Of a stretch of 64,000 nucleotides of DNA, positions 37,959-46,599 are shown piece by piece. The translations under genes and the position numbers were made by a program. Below the pieces are notes generated by a model. That model made no database searches. It was not told the DNA's origin and saw only the letters and a program-made list of their open reading frames with translations. Each line of letters opens with the position of its first letter. Positions within the stretch are counted from its first letter, which is position 1. The DNA is from Pseudoalteromonas lipolytica (lineage in GTDB: Bacteria; Pseudomonadota; Gammaproteobacteria; Enterobacterales; Alteromonadaceae): NCBI RefSeq assembly GCF_900116435.1, contig NZ_FPAZ01000005.1, positions 1 through 64,000 of the forward strand. Direction: 5' to 3'.

Positions 37959-38360
37959 GTGGCTACTACTTCTCGTTTTAAAATAGGCGCGCATTTGTCT
38001 TTCTCTGCAGAACAACTTACTGAACAACTGATAAAACTTGGCTGTCGTAGTAACTTTAAAATAAAAAATATTAATGAGTTTATGCCCGCTAATTCCAAAG
38101 AAGCATTTTATGTGCATGAACAAAGCGGGCAGGCTAAATTAGTCATTAGGCCTGTTTTTGAGGTGTTTAGTGACGACTTTGAAGCATTGGACGGCATCTC
38201 TCGCATTAAAGATTATTTCCATAGCAGTGAAATGACACGTTTTCCTACACGTATTTATAAAAGTGCTCAGCCTATTCATTATGGGCTCGCATTTAAAGTT
38301 ACTTCAGTGTTAGCGGCAGAACAGTTTATTAAGCAATTTAATAAAATTTTAACGCAATAA
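37959..38360 (+). CDS. Hypothetical 133-residue protein
   Basis: The start is probably GTG at 37959, giving MATTSRFKIGAHLSFS; an ATG two bases earlier is in another frame. The protein is soluble-looking, with alternating helices and strands, and no signal or membrane helix. I do not recognise a family. It follows the propeller-like gene by 28 bp. The stop codon lies inside the first copy of a 14-bp tandem repeat (38347-38388). Confidence 0.55.
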   Translation: MATTSRFKIGAHLSFSAEQLTEQLIKLGCRSNFKIKNINEFMPANSKEAFYVHEQSGQAKLVIRPVFEVFSDDFEALDGISRIKDYFHSSEMTRFPTRIYKSAQPIHYGLAFKVTSVLAAEQFIKQFNKILTQ

Positions 38361-38388
38361 TTTTAACGCAATAATTTTAACGCAATAA
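38347..38388 (+). repeat. Three tandem copies of a 14-bp unit
   Basis: ttttaacgcaataa is repeated exactly three times (38347-38360, 38361-38374, 38375-38388). The stop of the upstream gene is within the first copy. It looks like a slippage expansion. Confidence 0.9.
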
Positions 38389-38484
38389 TAGTGTCGCTAT
38401 TTTAATGAACGCAAGTTGGTTAATTGCATTATAAGTTAATGACAGACACGGCTATAAGTGCGGACTCGTTAAGAGTAATGGTAA

Positions 38485-38514
38485 TAAAAAAGGGTCACAG
38501 TGTGACCCTTTTTT
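38485..38514. terminator. Bidirectional terminator between convergent genes
   Basis: Perfect stem aaaaaagggtcaca / tgtgaccctttttt; it serves the 133-residue gene (plus) and the M1 aminopeptidase gene (minus, ending at 38526). Confidence 0.9.
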
Positions 38515-38525
38515 ACATTGTGATG

Positions 38526-41096
38526 TTAACGTTTAAGAAAACTATTCACCGAGGCCAGCTCGCGCTTTTTAAGCGAAAGGCAGTCATTGACGCTTTCTTC
38601 AAGCTTGCTGAGTGAGCGCTCATACCCTGGTACTTCAGAGATTTTATCAGTGAAGAAGGTTTTTGTTGTGGCTAAGCTTTGAGCATCACAACTTGCCGTT
38701 GTGAAAAACGGTAAGTTCGGTACAAAAAATGGCGGTAAGTTTTTAGTGATGGCATCATAGTTGTTATAAATCCAATCAATGAACAACGCTTGGCGTTCTT
38801 TACCATAACTTAGACCCCCTAATAAAGTACGCATATCTGAGGCCGTTACTTCATCAGTTAGGCTGTACTCAAGGACTGCTTTTTGTAGCTCTGGTTTACC
38901 AAAATAACCCATTGCAGCAAGCATTTTTGTGCGTACTTGCGGATCTTTTGTGGTTTTGAACGTTTCTTTGTACTTCGCGAGTAGTTTTTCATCACCATGA
39001 TAAGCTGCAAGGTTTAAGTAGGTTGATGCTAAATATGGGTCAACATTTTCAGGATTGTTTAAGTAAAGTGCGGCTTGTGCTTTAGCCGTATCAATGACTT
39101 TGCGATCTTCACCATCAAAACCTAGTCGGCTGATCACTTGTGCTCGTAGCTGAGATACTGCAGCATCTTCATCAGCTTTGGCTGTTAAGCCATATTGCTT
39201 CGCGGCAGGAGCAATGCTCTTACGGATAAACTTAGGCCATAAGTCGCGGTTGCTATCGTCTTCAAAAACACGTTTTTGCGAAGCTAAGTAACCCAATGCT
39301 GTATTCGCTACAAGTGGGTGTGCATCGCTCACAAATGTTTCTAGGGTTTGCATTAAGCGGGCCGCTGAAATAACACCGGCATCAAGTAAAGAGTCAGCGG
39401 CAGAAAGGAGTGCCAAACGCTCACGGACTGTTAATTTGTCAGCTGCGTTATCTAGCAGGGCATTAAACTGCGCATCGTCTAGTAACCAACGGTAATAGCC
39501 CATAGCTCCTTGATCTGGGTAAATCCACTCAGGTTCAAAATCAAGTGTTAGCTGTTGTGTTTCTTTGTTTAGCAGCAAGTTAGCTGTTTTTACTTTGTCA
39601 CCTGCACCATATTTTATAGCAACAGGCACGTTCCACAGTTGAGCAGGGGCTTCAACACCTGCATTCACAAAACGGCTCTGGCTGATGGTAATTTTCTTAC
39701 CGTCTTGGGTTACTTTGATAAGTGGAAAAGAAGATTGCTCAATAAATGACTTTAATACACTCGCCACATCTTTATTTGAAGCTTCACCTAATGCTTGCCA
39801 CAGGTCAGCTGCTTCAGCATTTTTATACGAGAATTTTTTCAAGTAGGCTTGAATACCTTGCTGAAAAGCATCTTCGCCTATCCAGTTTTCAACCATAGAC
39901 AGTACCGCGCTCCCTTTACTGTAAGCAAGGCCAAGGCCATCCATGATATCAGCTTCAGTTTTAATCGGTTTACGAATGGGTTTCGTGCTTAAGCGTGCAT
40001 CTAATGCCATCACATAGTTTTGCGGTAAATTTAAGTGTGATTCAAATTCAGGATTAATTTGTGCCGTAATTTTTGCCGCCATCCAGCTTGCAAATGCTTC
40101 ATTTAGCCATAAATCATTCCACCACTTCATGGTAACAAGGTTACCGTACCATTGGTGTGCAAGTTCGTGTGCAATGATTGATACATTACGTTCTTTTTTG
40201 CTACGAGTCGCGGTCGCTAAGTCAACTAATAGAATGTCTTCACGATAAGTTACAAGACCAGCATTTTCCATTGCACCGAATGGAAACTCAGGCACTGCAA
40301 CAGAGTCTAATTTTTTATAAACGTAAGGGATACCAAAGTAATCTTCCAGTGCTTTGAGAACGCGAGGCATATTTTCTTTGGCGTAATCCGCAAGATGAAT
40401 CTTACCTTGTGGCGTTAATACTCTGCCAGGAATTGGCATGCCTTTAATTTCTAGCTCTTCAAAAGGACCGACCGCCATTGCTACAAGATAAGAGGGAATA
40501 GGAGGCGTTTTATCAAAATAGTGTGTTGTCATATCGCCATTGACCGTGGTTTTTAATACCGGCGTGTTGGCATACACTTTTTGTGTTGTCGGTGCAGTAA
40601 TCGTTAACTGAAACGGAATTTTATAACTCGGTTCGTCAAAAACAGGGAAGGCACGGCGTGCATCACTCATTTCAAATTGAGTAAATAAATAGGGAGTACC
40701 TTGATCAAGCGTTTTATATAAGCCCACACTTTGGCGGTTATAAGGCGCAGTAAAATCAACCGCTAGCGTATACTTTCCAGGTTGGATTTTTTCATCACAT
40801 GAAAATTTTACTTTGCCTGTTTTCAGCATGTCTGCACTTAGGTCACAATTTTCGTCACCTAGAATTTTTGCCATACTGACCGCGTAATCAATACCGTTTA
40901 ATTCAATATAGTTCGTTGCTTTGAGTACTTCGATGGCAATTTCAGTGTGGCCAGAAAAAGTGTCTTTAGCAGGATCAAGTGTCAGCTCTACCTGTTGTGA
41001 GCTAGGTTTTGCTAGTTTTTCTATTACATATTCATTGGCATGGGCTGAGCTAACCGCAAGTGCAACACTCACAGTTAATAGGCTTTTTAAGAACAT
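38526..41096 (-). CDS. Exported M1-family zinc aminopeptidase
   Basis: The start at 41096 gives a clean signal peptide (MFLKSLLTVSVALAVSSAHA, cut before NEYV) and has agggat upstream; the longer frame from 41153 would hide the signal. The mature enzyme has the exopeptidase motif GAMEN (residues 274-278), the zinc site HELAH (310-314) with Glu333 (NEAF), and a C-terminal helical ERAP1-like domain (about 530-830). It probably trims peptides in the periplasm. It is related to but distinct from cytoplasmic PepN. The 856-residue length fits the M1 family. Confidence 0.93.
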   Translation of the reverse strand: MFLKSLLTVSVALAVSSAHANEYVIEKLAKPSSQQVELTLDPAKDTFSGHTEIAIEVLKATNYIELNGIDYAVSMAKILGDENCDLSADMLKTGKVKFSCDEKIQPGKYTLAVDFTAPYNRQSVGLYKTLDQGTPYLFTQFEMSDARRAFPVFDEPSYKIPFQLTITAPTTQKVYANTPVLKTTVNGDMTTHYFDKTPPIPSYLVAMAVGPFEELEIKGMPIPGRVLTPQGKIHLADYAKENMPRVLKALEDYFGIPYVYKKLDSVAVPEFPFGAMENAGLVTYREDILLVDLATATRSKKERNVSIIAHELAHQWYGNLVTMKWWNDLWLNEAFASWMAAKITAQINPEFESHLNLPQNYVMALDARLSTKPIRKPIKTEADIMDGLGLAYSKGSAVLSMVENWIGEDAFQQGIQAYLKKFSYKNAEAADLWQALGEASNKDVASVLKSFIEQSSFPLIKVTQDGKKITISQSRFVNAGVEAPAQLWNVPVAIKYGAGDKVKTANLLLNKETQQLTLDFEPEWIYPDQGAMGYYRWLLDDAQFNALLDNAADKLTVRERLALLSAADSLLDAGVISAARLMQTLETFVSDAHPLVANTALGYLASQKRVFEDDSNRDLWPKFIRKSIAPAAKQYGLTAKADEDAAVSQLRAQVISRLGFDGEDRKVIDTAKAQAALYLNNPENVDPYLASTYLNLAAYHGDEKLLAKYKETFKTTKDPQVRTKMLAAMGYFGKPELQKAVLEYSLTDEVTASDMRTLLGGLSYGKERQALFIDWIYNNYDAITKNLPPFFVPNLPFFTTASCDAQSLATTKTFFTDKISEVPGYERSLSKLEESVNDCLSLKKRELASVNSFLKR

Positions 41097-41208
41097 AAGT
41101 ATCCCTGATTTTTTGTTGTTAGAAAGGCACTGACTTTGAGTGCTGTCTTCCATGCTATCAGGTTTTAAATTGAACAGTAATAATTAGTTAGTAACAAAGT
41201 TTGTCAAT

Positions 41209-41976
41209 TTAATGATGGCGTTCAATGAAGCGTTGCCAGTGCAAATGTGGATTAATTTGCCTCACATTTTGTAGAATGCCGTTAAGCAACGACATATCGT
41301 TAAATAAAGAGCCTGAAAACTCTTTAAAGCCCATTAAATAGTTAAACGCATCTTTACTGTTAGCTTGTATTGCATGAATACGCACTTGTTGTTCAAAGTT
41401 GAGTCTTAAACTGCTGATAGCCGTTTTCATCCCTTGTTGATCAACATTGGGAATGGCACATTTTTGTAGATAACCAGCTCGTTCACCTTCACCAGAAAAC
41501 CAAATACGGACTTTTTCACTGTAACGTCCTGACTTAGAGGGTAAGTCAAACATTAAGCGGGTATGCCCTTGTGCTTTTAAAAAGTCTAGGTATGGGTCAA
41601 GCCCTGCTGCGAATAAGGCATCATGAATCGGCACAAAGCGTGACTTTATCTTGCCGTGGGTATGAAAGTGAAAGCAACGCACATCTGACAATGTGACAAT
41701 ATCATCAAGGGTGAGATGGCCAATTTCATCACTGTAAGCGCCAGTATAATAAGCAAAAAGAGGAAGCCAAAAATGCCAGTGTTTTGCTTGTTCACGGGGC
41801 AAAAGCTGATCACTAAAGATGTAACCAGTATACAGGGTATGTAACTCCATGGCCGAAAAGGGCCTACGACCGAGATGGGACTTCAACCTAATACCTTGAT
41901 AATAAAGATGTCTTGAAGAGTATACCTGAGAAATGTAAAGTTTCCAGCAAATGGCACTCTGTAACCACAGTACCAT
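41209..41976 (-). CDS. Tyrosine-recombinase-like protein lacking catalytic residues
   Basis: This 255-residue reading frame resembles the catalytic domain of phage-type integrases (WLPLFAYYTGAYSDEIGHLTLDDI; RFVPIHDALFAAGLDPYLDFLKAQGHTRLMFDL). The catalytic arginine of the family (TGxRxxEI) is Tyr here (TGAYSDEI), no HxxR motif follows, and no convincing tyrosine nucleophile is found. The frame is open throughout, so it is not an obvious pseudogene. It may be a domesticated DNA-binding relative. The start is uncertain: residues 1-42 are weakly supported, and ATG at 41850 (MELHTLYTG) is possible. No att sites or phage genes are adjacent. Confidence 0.6.
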   Translation of the reverse strand: MVLWLQSAICWKLYISQVYSSRHLYYQGIRLKSHLGRRPFSAMELHTLYTGYIFSDQLLPREQAKHWHFWLPLFAYYTGAYSDEIGHLTLDDIVTLSDVRCFHFHTHGKIKSRFVPIHDALFAAGLDPYLDFLKAQGHTRLMFDLPSKSGRYSEKVRIWFSGEGERAGYLQKCAIPNVDQQGMKTAISSLRLNFEQQVRIHAIQANSKDAFNYLMGFKEFSGSLFNDMSLLNGILQNVRQINPHLHWQRFIERHH

Positions 41977-41991
41977 TTGCTGTCAATATAG

Positions 41992-42342
41992 TTAGTCGCA
42001 AAGGGCCTTAGCAAGACCTACAGGCTCTATTTCGACACATACTTGGTCGTCGTTCCAATTTAGACCAACGAGCGCATCATCCTCGTTTAAGTCTTCAACC
42101 CACTCATCTAAAAATTCGTCTAAACCAATTTCTACCGGTGTATAGTCATTCCACTCGTCTTTACATTGTGCTTTTGCAGCGTCTTCTGTGCCCCATAGCA
42201 ACAACACATCGGTGTCGCTAAATTGGTTTGATTCACACACAACAAAACCACCATCTTCGGCACCAAGTGCCCACATAGACTCGTTTAAACGTACTTTTTC
42301 AACAAAGTTAACTAATTCTGATTCTATTTCGATATCGCTCAT
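41992..42342 (-). CDS. DUF2750-family protein
   Basis: The ATG at 42342 is chosen because aagggt precedes it and because the longer frame runs back into the GST gene; the protein is 116 residues. It is very acidic (LDEFLDEWVEDLNEDDA near residues 74-90), with ESMWALGAEDGGFVV near residues 21-35. It matches DUF2750, a small cytosolic family of unknown function. It lies 17 bp after the GST-like gene on the same strand. Confidence 0.8.
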   Translation of the reverse strand: MSDIEIESELVNFVEKVRLNESMWALGAEDGGFVVCESNQFSDTDVLLLWGTEDAAKAQCKDEWNDYTPVEIGLDEFLDEWVEDLNEDDALVGLNWNDDQVCVEIEPVGLAKALCD

Positions 42343-42359
42343 TTGCTTAACCCTTATCA

Positions 42360-42938
42360 TTAATTTCGTGGATCTGTGTGTTTTACAGCTGCTTTTGCTG
42401 AGAATTGTTGATAAAAGTCCGCTAAATTCTCGAGTTGACTCCAATCAGTTAATTCACGAAAGCAAATCCAATCTAGCAAGCAGTATAAACTGATGTTGAG
42501 GTATTCACAGCTTTTAAATGCAGGCTCAGATAAATGACTATTTAAATAGCGCAATGTTTCAGCAATTCGTTCATTTTGTAAATTAAAGAACAATTTATCG
42601 TCTTTTGTATCAAATCCTGAGCGCTGGCACAGTAGCATTTCAACGAGCGAATCATTGCAGGCGTTAATAATGGTTAAAAGGTTTTCTTGCTGCCAGCTCA
42701 ATAAAGGTTGATCTGACTTTTCTAATAAGTAGCGAATAATTGAGTTTGAATCGCATACACTAAAACCATTATCAATTAATACCGGAATTTTTCGAGCGGG
42801 ATTGTGTGCAATCATAGTGTGTCTATCTTGCTGTGAAAAAATATCTAAATTAATAAACTCAAGCGCAATATCATTGTTCAGTGCCCACATTCGTATCCGG
42901 CGGACATACGGTGAAGTTGTTGAACCAAGCAGTTTCAT
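42360..42938 (-). CDS. Glutathione S-transferase family protein
   Basis: This 192-residue protein has an N-terminal thioredoxin-fold GST domain (MKLLGSTTSPYVRRIRMWAL; KIPVLIDNGFSVCDSNSIIRYLLE, the Ser-containing glutathione site near residues 63-65). A helical C-terminal domain follows. There is no Cys at the usual CPY position (SPY at residues 9-11), so thioltransferase activity is unlikely. The substrate is unknown. It is downstream of ppiC, but a terminator separates them, and it leads into the DUF2750 gene. Confidence 0.85.
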   Translation of the reverse strand: MKLLGSTTSPYVRRIRMWALNNDIALEFINLDIFSQQDRHTMIAHNPARKIPVLIDNGFSVCDSNSIIRYLLEKSDQPLLSWQQENLLTIINACNDSLVEMLLCQRSGFDTKDDKLFFNLQNERIAETLRYLNSHLSEPAFKSCEYLNISLYCLLDWICFRELTDWSQLENLADFYQQFSAKAAVKHTDPRN

Positions 42939-42954
42939 AGATTAGTTTCCTATC

Positions 42955-42982
42955 AAAAAAAAAGCCGCGAAAGCGGCTTTTA
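42955..42982 (-). terminator. Intrinsic terminator of the parvulin gene
   Basis: On the minus strand, aaaagccgct / agcggctttt form a tight stem with loop ttcg-like bases and a long T run. It lies just after the ppiC stop. Confidence 0.88.
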
Positions 42983-42998
42983 ACGATTCATTATGAAG

Positions 42999-43280
42999 TT
43001 AGTCTGTTCGGCTAGTTACTTCAAGTAGATGATAACCAAATTGAGTTTGCACAGGCCCTTGCACTTGATTTATTGGCGCTGAAAAAACAACTTTATCGAA
43101 TTCTGGAACCATCATGCCCGGACCAAATTCACCTAACGCACCGCCATCTTGGCCTGAAGGACAATTTGAGTGAGTACGCGCGAGTTCTGCAAAATCTGCG
43201 CCTTGTTCAATTTGTTGTTTAAGGTCTAGACATTGTGCTTCACTGTCTACGAGTATATGTCTTGCGCTGGCTACTGCCAT
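42999..43280 (-). CDS. ppiC: Parvulin-type peptidyl-prolyl isomerase (PpiC)
   Basis: This 93-residue single-domain rotamase has the parvulin landmarks ASARHILVDSEAQC (His8), FAELARTHSNCPSGQDGGALGEFGPGMMVPEFD in pieces (about 30-62), and FGYHLLEV (about 81-88). It has no signal peptide, so it is cytoplasmic, like E. coli PpiC (93 residues). It catalyses cis-trans isomerisation of prolyl bonds. It is a single-gene unit with its own terminator. Confidence 0.95.
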   Translation of the reverse strand: MAVASARHILVDSEAQCLDLKQQIEQGADFAELARTHSNCPSGQDGGALGEFGPGMMVPEFDKVVFSAPINQVQGPVQTQFGYHLLEVTSRTD

Positions 43281-43355
43281 AATAACTCCCCATTGTGTGT
43301 TTTTCTAAATTAAATAATGAGTTTAGTTCAATATTTGCTGAACGAAAGGTTAAAT

Positions 43356-43931
43356 TTATTTTGCAGCTAACTGCGCTTCAATCGCGTCACGCATAGCTTT
43401 TGATTCTGGTTTGGTTTTACTGTTAAAACGCTCAACCGTTTTACGGTCTGCCGAAACAATATATTTGTAAAAGTTCCAATTAGGTGAACTTGTTGCTTCG
43501 TTTAGGTGCTTAAAAATTGGGTTTGCGTCACTACCACGCACCGCGCTGGTAGCGAACATGGTAAAGGTAACACCGTAATTAATGTAGCATACTTTTGCGG
43601 TGTCTTTTTCGTCATCTTCTTCTTGGAAAAAGTCATCAGAAGGGAAACCAAGAACAACGAGACCACGGTCTTTGTATTCTTTATGAATTGCTTCTAAACC
43701 CTCAAACTGTGGCGTAAATCCACAGTTACTTGCGGTATTCACTATGAGCAATGGCTTACCTTTAAATTCGCAAAGATTAACACTTTCTTTTGAGCGTAAT
43801 TTACGCAGCGTTACATTGGTAAAGTCATCACATTGAGTTTCTGCGACTGGGTCTTGAATTGACGGGGGAGATTCTGCTGCAAGATGAGTAGACATAAGGC
43901 TTGCACAGAGTAACAAAGCATATTTATTCAT
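43356..43931 (-). CDS. Exported glutathione peroxidase family protein
   Basis: This 191-residue protein has an N-terminal signal peptide (MNKYALLLCASLMSTHLAA). The peroxidatic Cys70 lies in NTASNCGFTPQF, and the family blocks LVVLGFPSDDF and NWNFYKYIVS follow, the latter containing the conserved Trp. A short insertion (QEEDDEKDTAKVCYINY) replaces the usual NQEPG segment. It probably reduces peroxides in the periplasm, with thioredoxin-like donors. It is divergent from the acetyltransferase gene over 75 bp. Confidence 0.9.
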   Translation of the reverse strand: MNKYALLLCASLMSTHLAAESPPSIQDPVAETQCDDFTNVTLRKLRSKESVNLCEFKGKPLLIVNTASNCGFTPQFEGLEAIHKEYKDRGLVVLGFPSDDFFQEEDDEKDTAKVCYINYGVTFTMFATSAVRGSDANPIFKHLNEATSSPNWNFYKYIVSADRKTVERFNSKTKPESKAMRDAIEAQLAAK

Positions 43932-44006
43932 AATGATTTCCTGCTAGTTATTTGTGATGAATATACGCTAATATGCGAGAAAGTGATCATTTAATTTCAG
44001 TTATTT

Positions 44007-44519
44007 ATGACTATTCGAACAGCAACAGAACACGACTTAACACAGATTGTCGCTATTTATAACGAAACAATTCCTGGGCGTATGGTAACCGCAGATACCG
44101 AAGAGGTAACGGTGGCTGAGCGACAAACATGGTTCGCAGCCCATACAGAACAAAGGCCGATTTTTGTGTATGAGCAAAACTCGAAAGTACTTGCATGGCT
44201 CAGCTATAAATCTTTTTATGGGCGTCCAGCGTATGATGGCACAGTCGAAATTAGTATATATATTACCTCAAACGCTCAGGGGCAGGGGTTAGGCAAAACG
44301 TTGCTTGCGTTTGCAGAGGAGCATGCCAAAACGCTTAATATAAAAGTTTTGCTAGCGTTTATTTTTAGTCATAACCTGCCGAGCATTAAACTGTTTAATC
44401 GTTTTGATTATCAGGTTTGGGGAGAACTGCCTGAAGTTGCAATTATGGATGATAAAGCATACAGCCTCGTTATTTTAGGTAAGCACTTAGATCTTAAAGT
44501 AATAAAAAAAGCAGTGTAA
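44007..44519 (+). CDS. GNAT-family N-acetyltransferase (phosphinothricin-acetyltransferase-like)
   Basis: This 170-residue GNAT protein starts TIRTATEHDLTQIVAIYNETI, and has the acetyl-CoA loop QGQGLGKTLL (about 90-99) and the strand ISIYITSNAQ before it. The N-terminal pattern is that of the Pat/YncA group, which acetylates phosphinothricin or L-methionine derivatives. The substrate cannot be read from the sequence. It stands upstream of the sensor kinase gene by 69 bp. Confidence 0.85.
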   Translation: MTIRTATEHDLTQIVAIYNETIPGRMVTADTEEVTVAERQTWFAAHTEQRPIFVYEQNSKVLAWLSYKSFYGRPAYDGTVEISIYITSNAQGQGLGKTLLAFAEEHAKTLNIKVLLAFIFSHNLPSIKLFNRFDYQVWGELPEVAIMDDKAYSLVILGKHLDLKVIKKAV

Positions 44520-44588
44520 ATTTAGTGACTTTGTTTTTTTTCGACTACTCTAATTAGGTAATTATCATTAATTTGAGCCTAGTGTACT

Positions 44589-46580
44589 GTGCGAAGAATA
44601 TTAATTGTCGATAGTAATAGTGTTTTAGCAATGCGCGTAAAAGTGTTATTGGAACTCATTGGCTGTAAAGTCGAGTTATTGCACTTTTCGATGATAGATG
44701 ACACTGTTTTAACTCAAGAATTTGATTTAGTTGCGGCTTCTCATGGTGTGCCGACAGAAACTATAAAGAAACTGAGTGGGGTGTTTTCGCAAGAGAATTT
44801 TTTATTGCTTGCACCCAAAGCACAGCGTAGTGATTTACTCGAGCACTTCAGTGAAATTAATCGCTTGCTGCCTAATTCAGTGGTTATTTACCCATTTTTT
44901 GCAAACAAAGAAATTAGCACTTTATTAGAAGGGGTGTTAGAGCTGGGTAGTGACAACATCTTAAAGCTGCCCACGGTATTGGTTGTTGACCATCTCCCAG
45001 AACGATTAGAAAAAATTACTCAAAACTTAAAAGGCGCGCACATTAAAACCTTTAAAGCTGGGAGTAAGCTTTCAGCGATTGAAATAATAAATCAACACAG
45101 CATTGATTTATTAATAAGCGACTTTACCTTTGAAGATGGCACTGGACTTGAGTTGTTTAACAAGCTGAAAGGGACGCAGCCTAACTGCCGTTGTTTACTG
45201 TATACCTCAAAGCCTGAACAGGTTTCGATGATTGAAGCTATTCGTCAGGGGGTGGAGGATGTGCTGGTTAAGCCCGTTGATGATAATAGCCTATTACAGT
45301 CGGTTCATAAATTATGGCAAACGGAGCTACTCAAACGACACAACGCAGAGTTAGTTGAGCGTTTACAAAATACCGTTGATGCTCTCATAGAAAAAGACAG
45401 CCTGTTAAGGGTTATTTTTAAACACACTCCCGATGCGATTATATTGTTTGATCGCACGGGTAAAATTATTGAAACCAATGATGCCTGTGAACTGTTATTT
45501 GAAAAACCGCTTAAAGAGTTTGAAAACTGCTCGGTGTTTGACTTTTTTGATACACCTTCAATAAACCGTATTAAAGATAAAATAAGCACCCTGAATAAAA
45601 ATCGTCAATTTAGCTGTGACTTAAGACTGCTTAAAGAAAACGGCAATGAGGTTCCTCTGGTAGGCTCGTTTAACGAAATAGATCACCATGGTGAAATTGC
45701 GTTGGCGGTTATCTTTAAAAATGTTACCCACCTGAAAGAAAAAGAAGACTTGCTGCTTGAAGCAAAAGACATGCTAGAAGAAGAAGTTAAAGCGCGTACT
45801 GCACAACTTGAGCATGCTAAAAACGTTGCCGAGGCCGCAAATCTGAGTAAATCAGAGTTTTTAGCTAATATGTCTCATGAGTTAAGAACTCCCATGCATT
45901 CTATTTTAAGTTTTGCACGCTTTGGGCTTGAAAAAGTTGCGAATGACGATCTAAATAAAGATAAGTTAAACAAGTATTTATCGCGGATAGAGCAAAGTGG
46001 AGAGCGGTTGTTATCGCTGCTTAATAACCTACTCGACTTATCTAAATTGGATGTTGGCAAGTTTCCATTTAACCCTCAAAAACACAATCTGATCAACATT
46101 ATAAAAACCAGTATTGATGATGTGTCTGGCACAGCATTTGAGCGAAATATAATGATTCGTTTACTGGAAACTGGGCAAGATATCGTTCTGGATTGTGATG
46201 AAGAACAGATCAATCAAATTATGCGCAATTTATTAGGAAACGCGCTGAAATTCAGTGAACCGTTCAGCGAGATAGATATTCAGTTATCAGTGCAAAATAA
46301 CATCGCTGAAGTAGCGGTTGTTGACCGTGGTATTGGTATTCCAGAGTGTGAACTTGAAAAAGTATTTGCCAAGTTTGAACAAAGTAGCAAAACCAATAGT
46401 GGCGCAGGAGGCACAGGCCTTGGGTTAGCTATTTGTCGGGAGTTTGTGAGTTTACACCAAGGCACTATCTCCGCACATAACAACGAATATGGGGGCGCTA
46501 CAATTTTAGTGCGATTACCTTTGAATATAGATTTGCCTCAGCATTTAGCGACTGAAGAGCAAACTATGAAGCTTAATTAA
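44589..46580 (+). CDS. Soluble hybrid sensor histidine kinase with two N-terminal receiver-like domains
   Basis: The start is GTG at 44589. The 663-residue protein has no membrane helix. In order: a degenerate receiver (1-120; Ser51 where the acceptor Asp should be), a second receiver (128-245; Asp178 and Lys228 conserved), a PAS domain (about 270-385), a coiled coil, a HisKA domain with His430 (NMSHELRTP), and a HATPase with N box NQIMRNLLGNAL, VVDRGIGIP and GAGGTGLGLAIC. Having its receivers at the N terminus suggests control by another kinase. It is 19 bp upstream of a response regulator gene, its likely partner. Confidence 0.9.
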   Translation: MRRILIVDSNSVLAMRVKVLLELIGCKVELLHFSMIDDTVLTQEFDLVAASHGVPTETIKKLSGVFSQENFLLLAPKAQRSDLLEHFSEINRLLPNSVVIYPFFANKEISTLLEGVLELGSDNILKLPTVLVVDHLPERLEKITQNLKGAHIKTFKAGSKLSAIEIINQHSIDLLISDFTFEDGTGLELFNKLKGTQPNCRCLLYTSKPEQVSMIEAIRQGVEDVLVKPVDDNSLLQSVHKLWQTELLKRHNAELVERLQNTVDALIEKDSLLRVIFKHTPDAIILFDRTGKIIETNDACELLFEKPLKEFENCSVFDFFDTPSINRIKDKISTLNKNRQFSCDLRLLKENGNEVPLVGSFNEIDHHGEIALAVIFKNVTHLKEKEDLLLEAKDMLEEEVKARTAQLEHAKNVAEAANLSKSEFLANMSHELRTPMHSILSFARFGLEKVANDDLNKDKLNKYLSRIEQSGERLLSLLNNLLDLSKLDVGKFPFNPQKHNLINIIKTSIDDVSGTAFERNIMIRLLETGQDIVLDCDEEQINQIMRNLLGNALKFSEPFSEIDIQLSVQNNIAEVAVVDRGIGIPECELEKVFAKFEQSSKTNSGAGGTGLGLAICREFVSLHQGTISAHNNEYGGATILVRLPLNIDLPQHLATEEQTMKLN

Positions 46581-46599
46581 CAAAACGGAAGAACTAGAC

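Noticed and set aside
38347..38388. Short CRISPR-like repeat
   Set aside because: The three 14-bp units are directly tandem without spacers, so this is slippage, not a CRISPR array.
41992..42444. Extended start of the DUF2750 gene at 42444
   Set aside because: That would read 34 codons back into the GST-like gene; the ATG at 42342 has a plausible Shine-Dalgarno sequence and the family's usual length.
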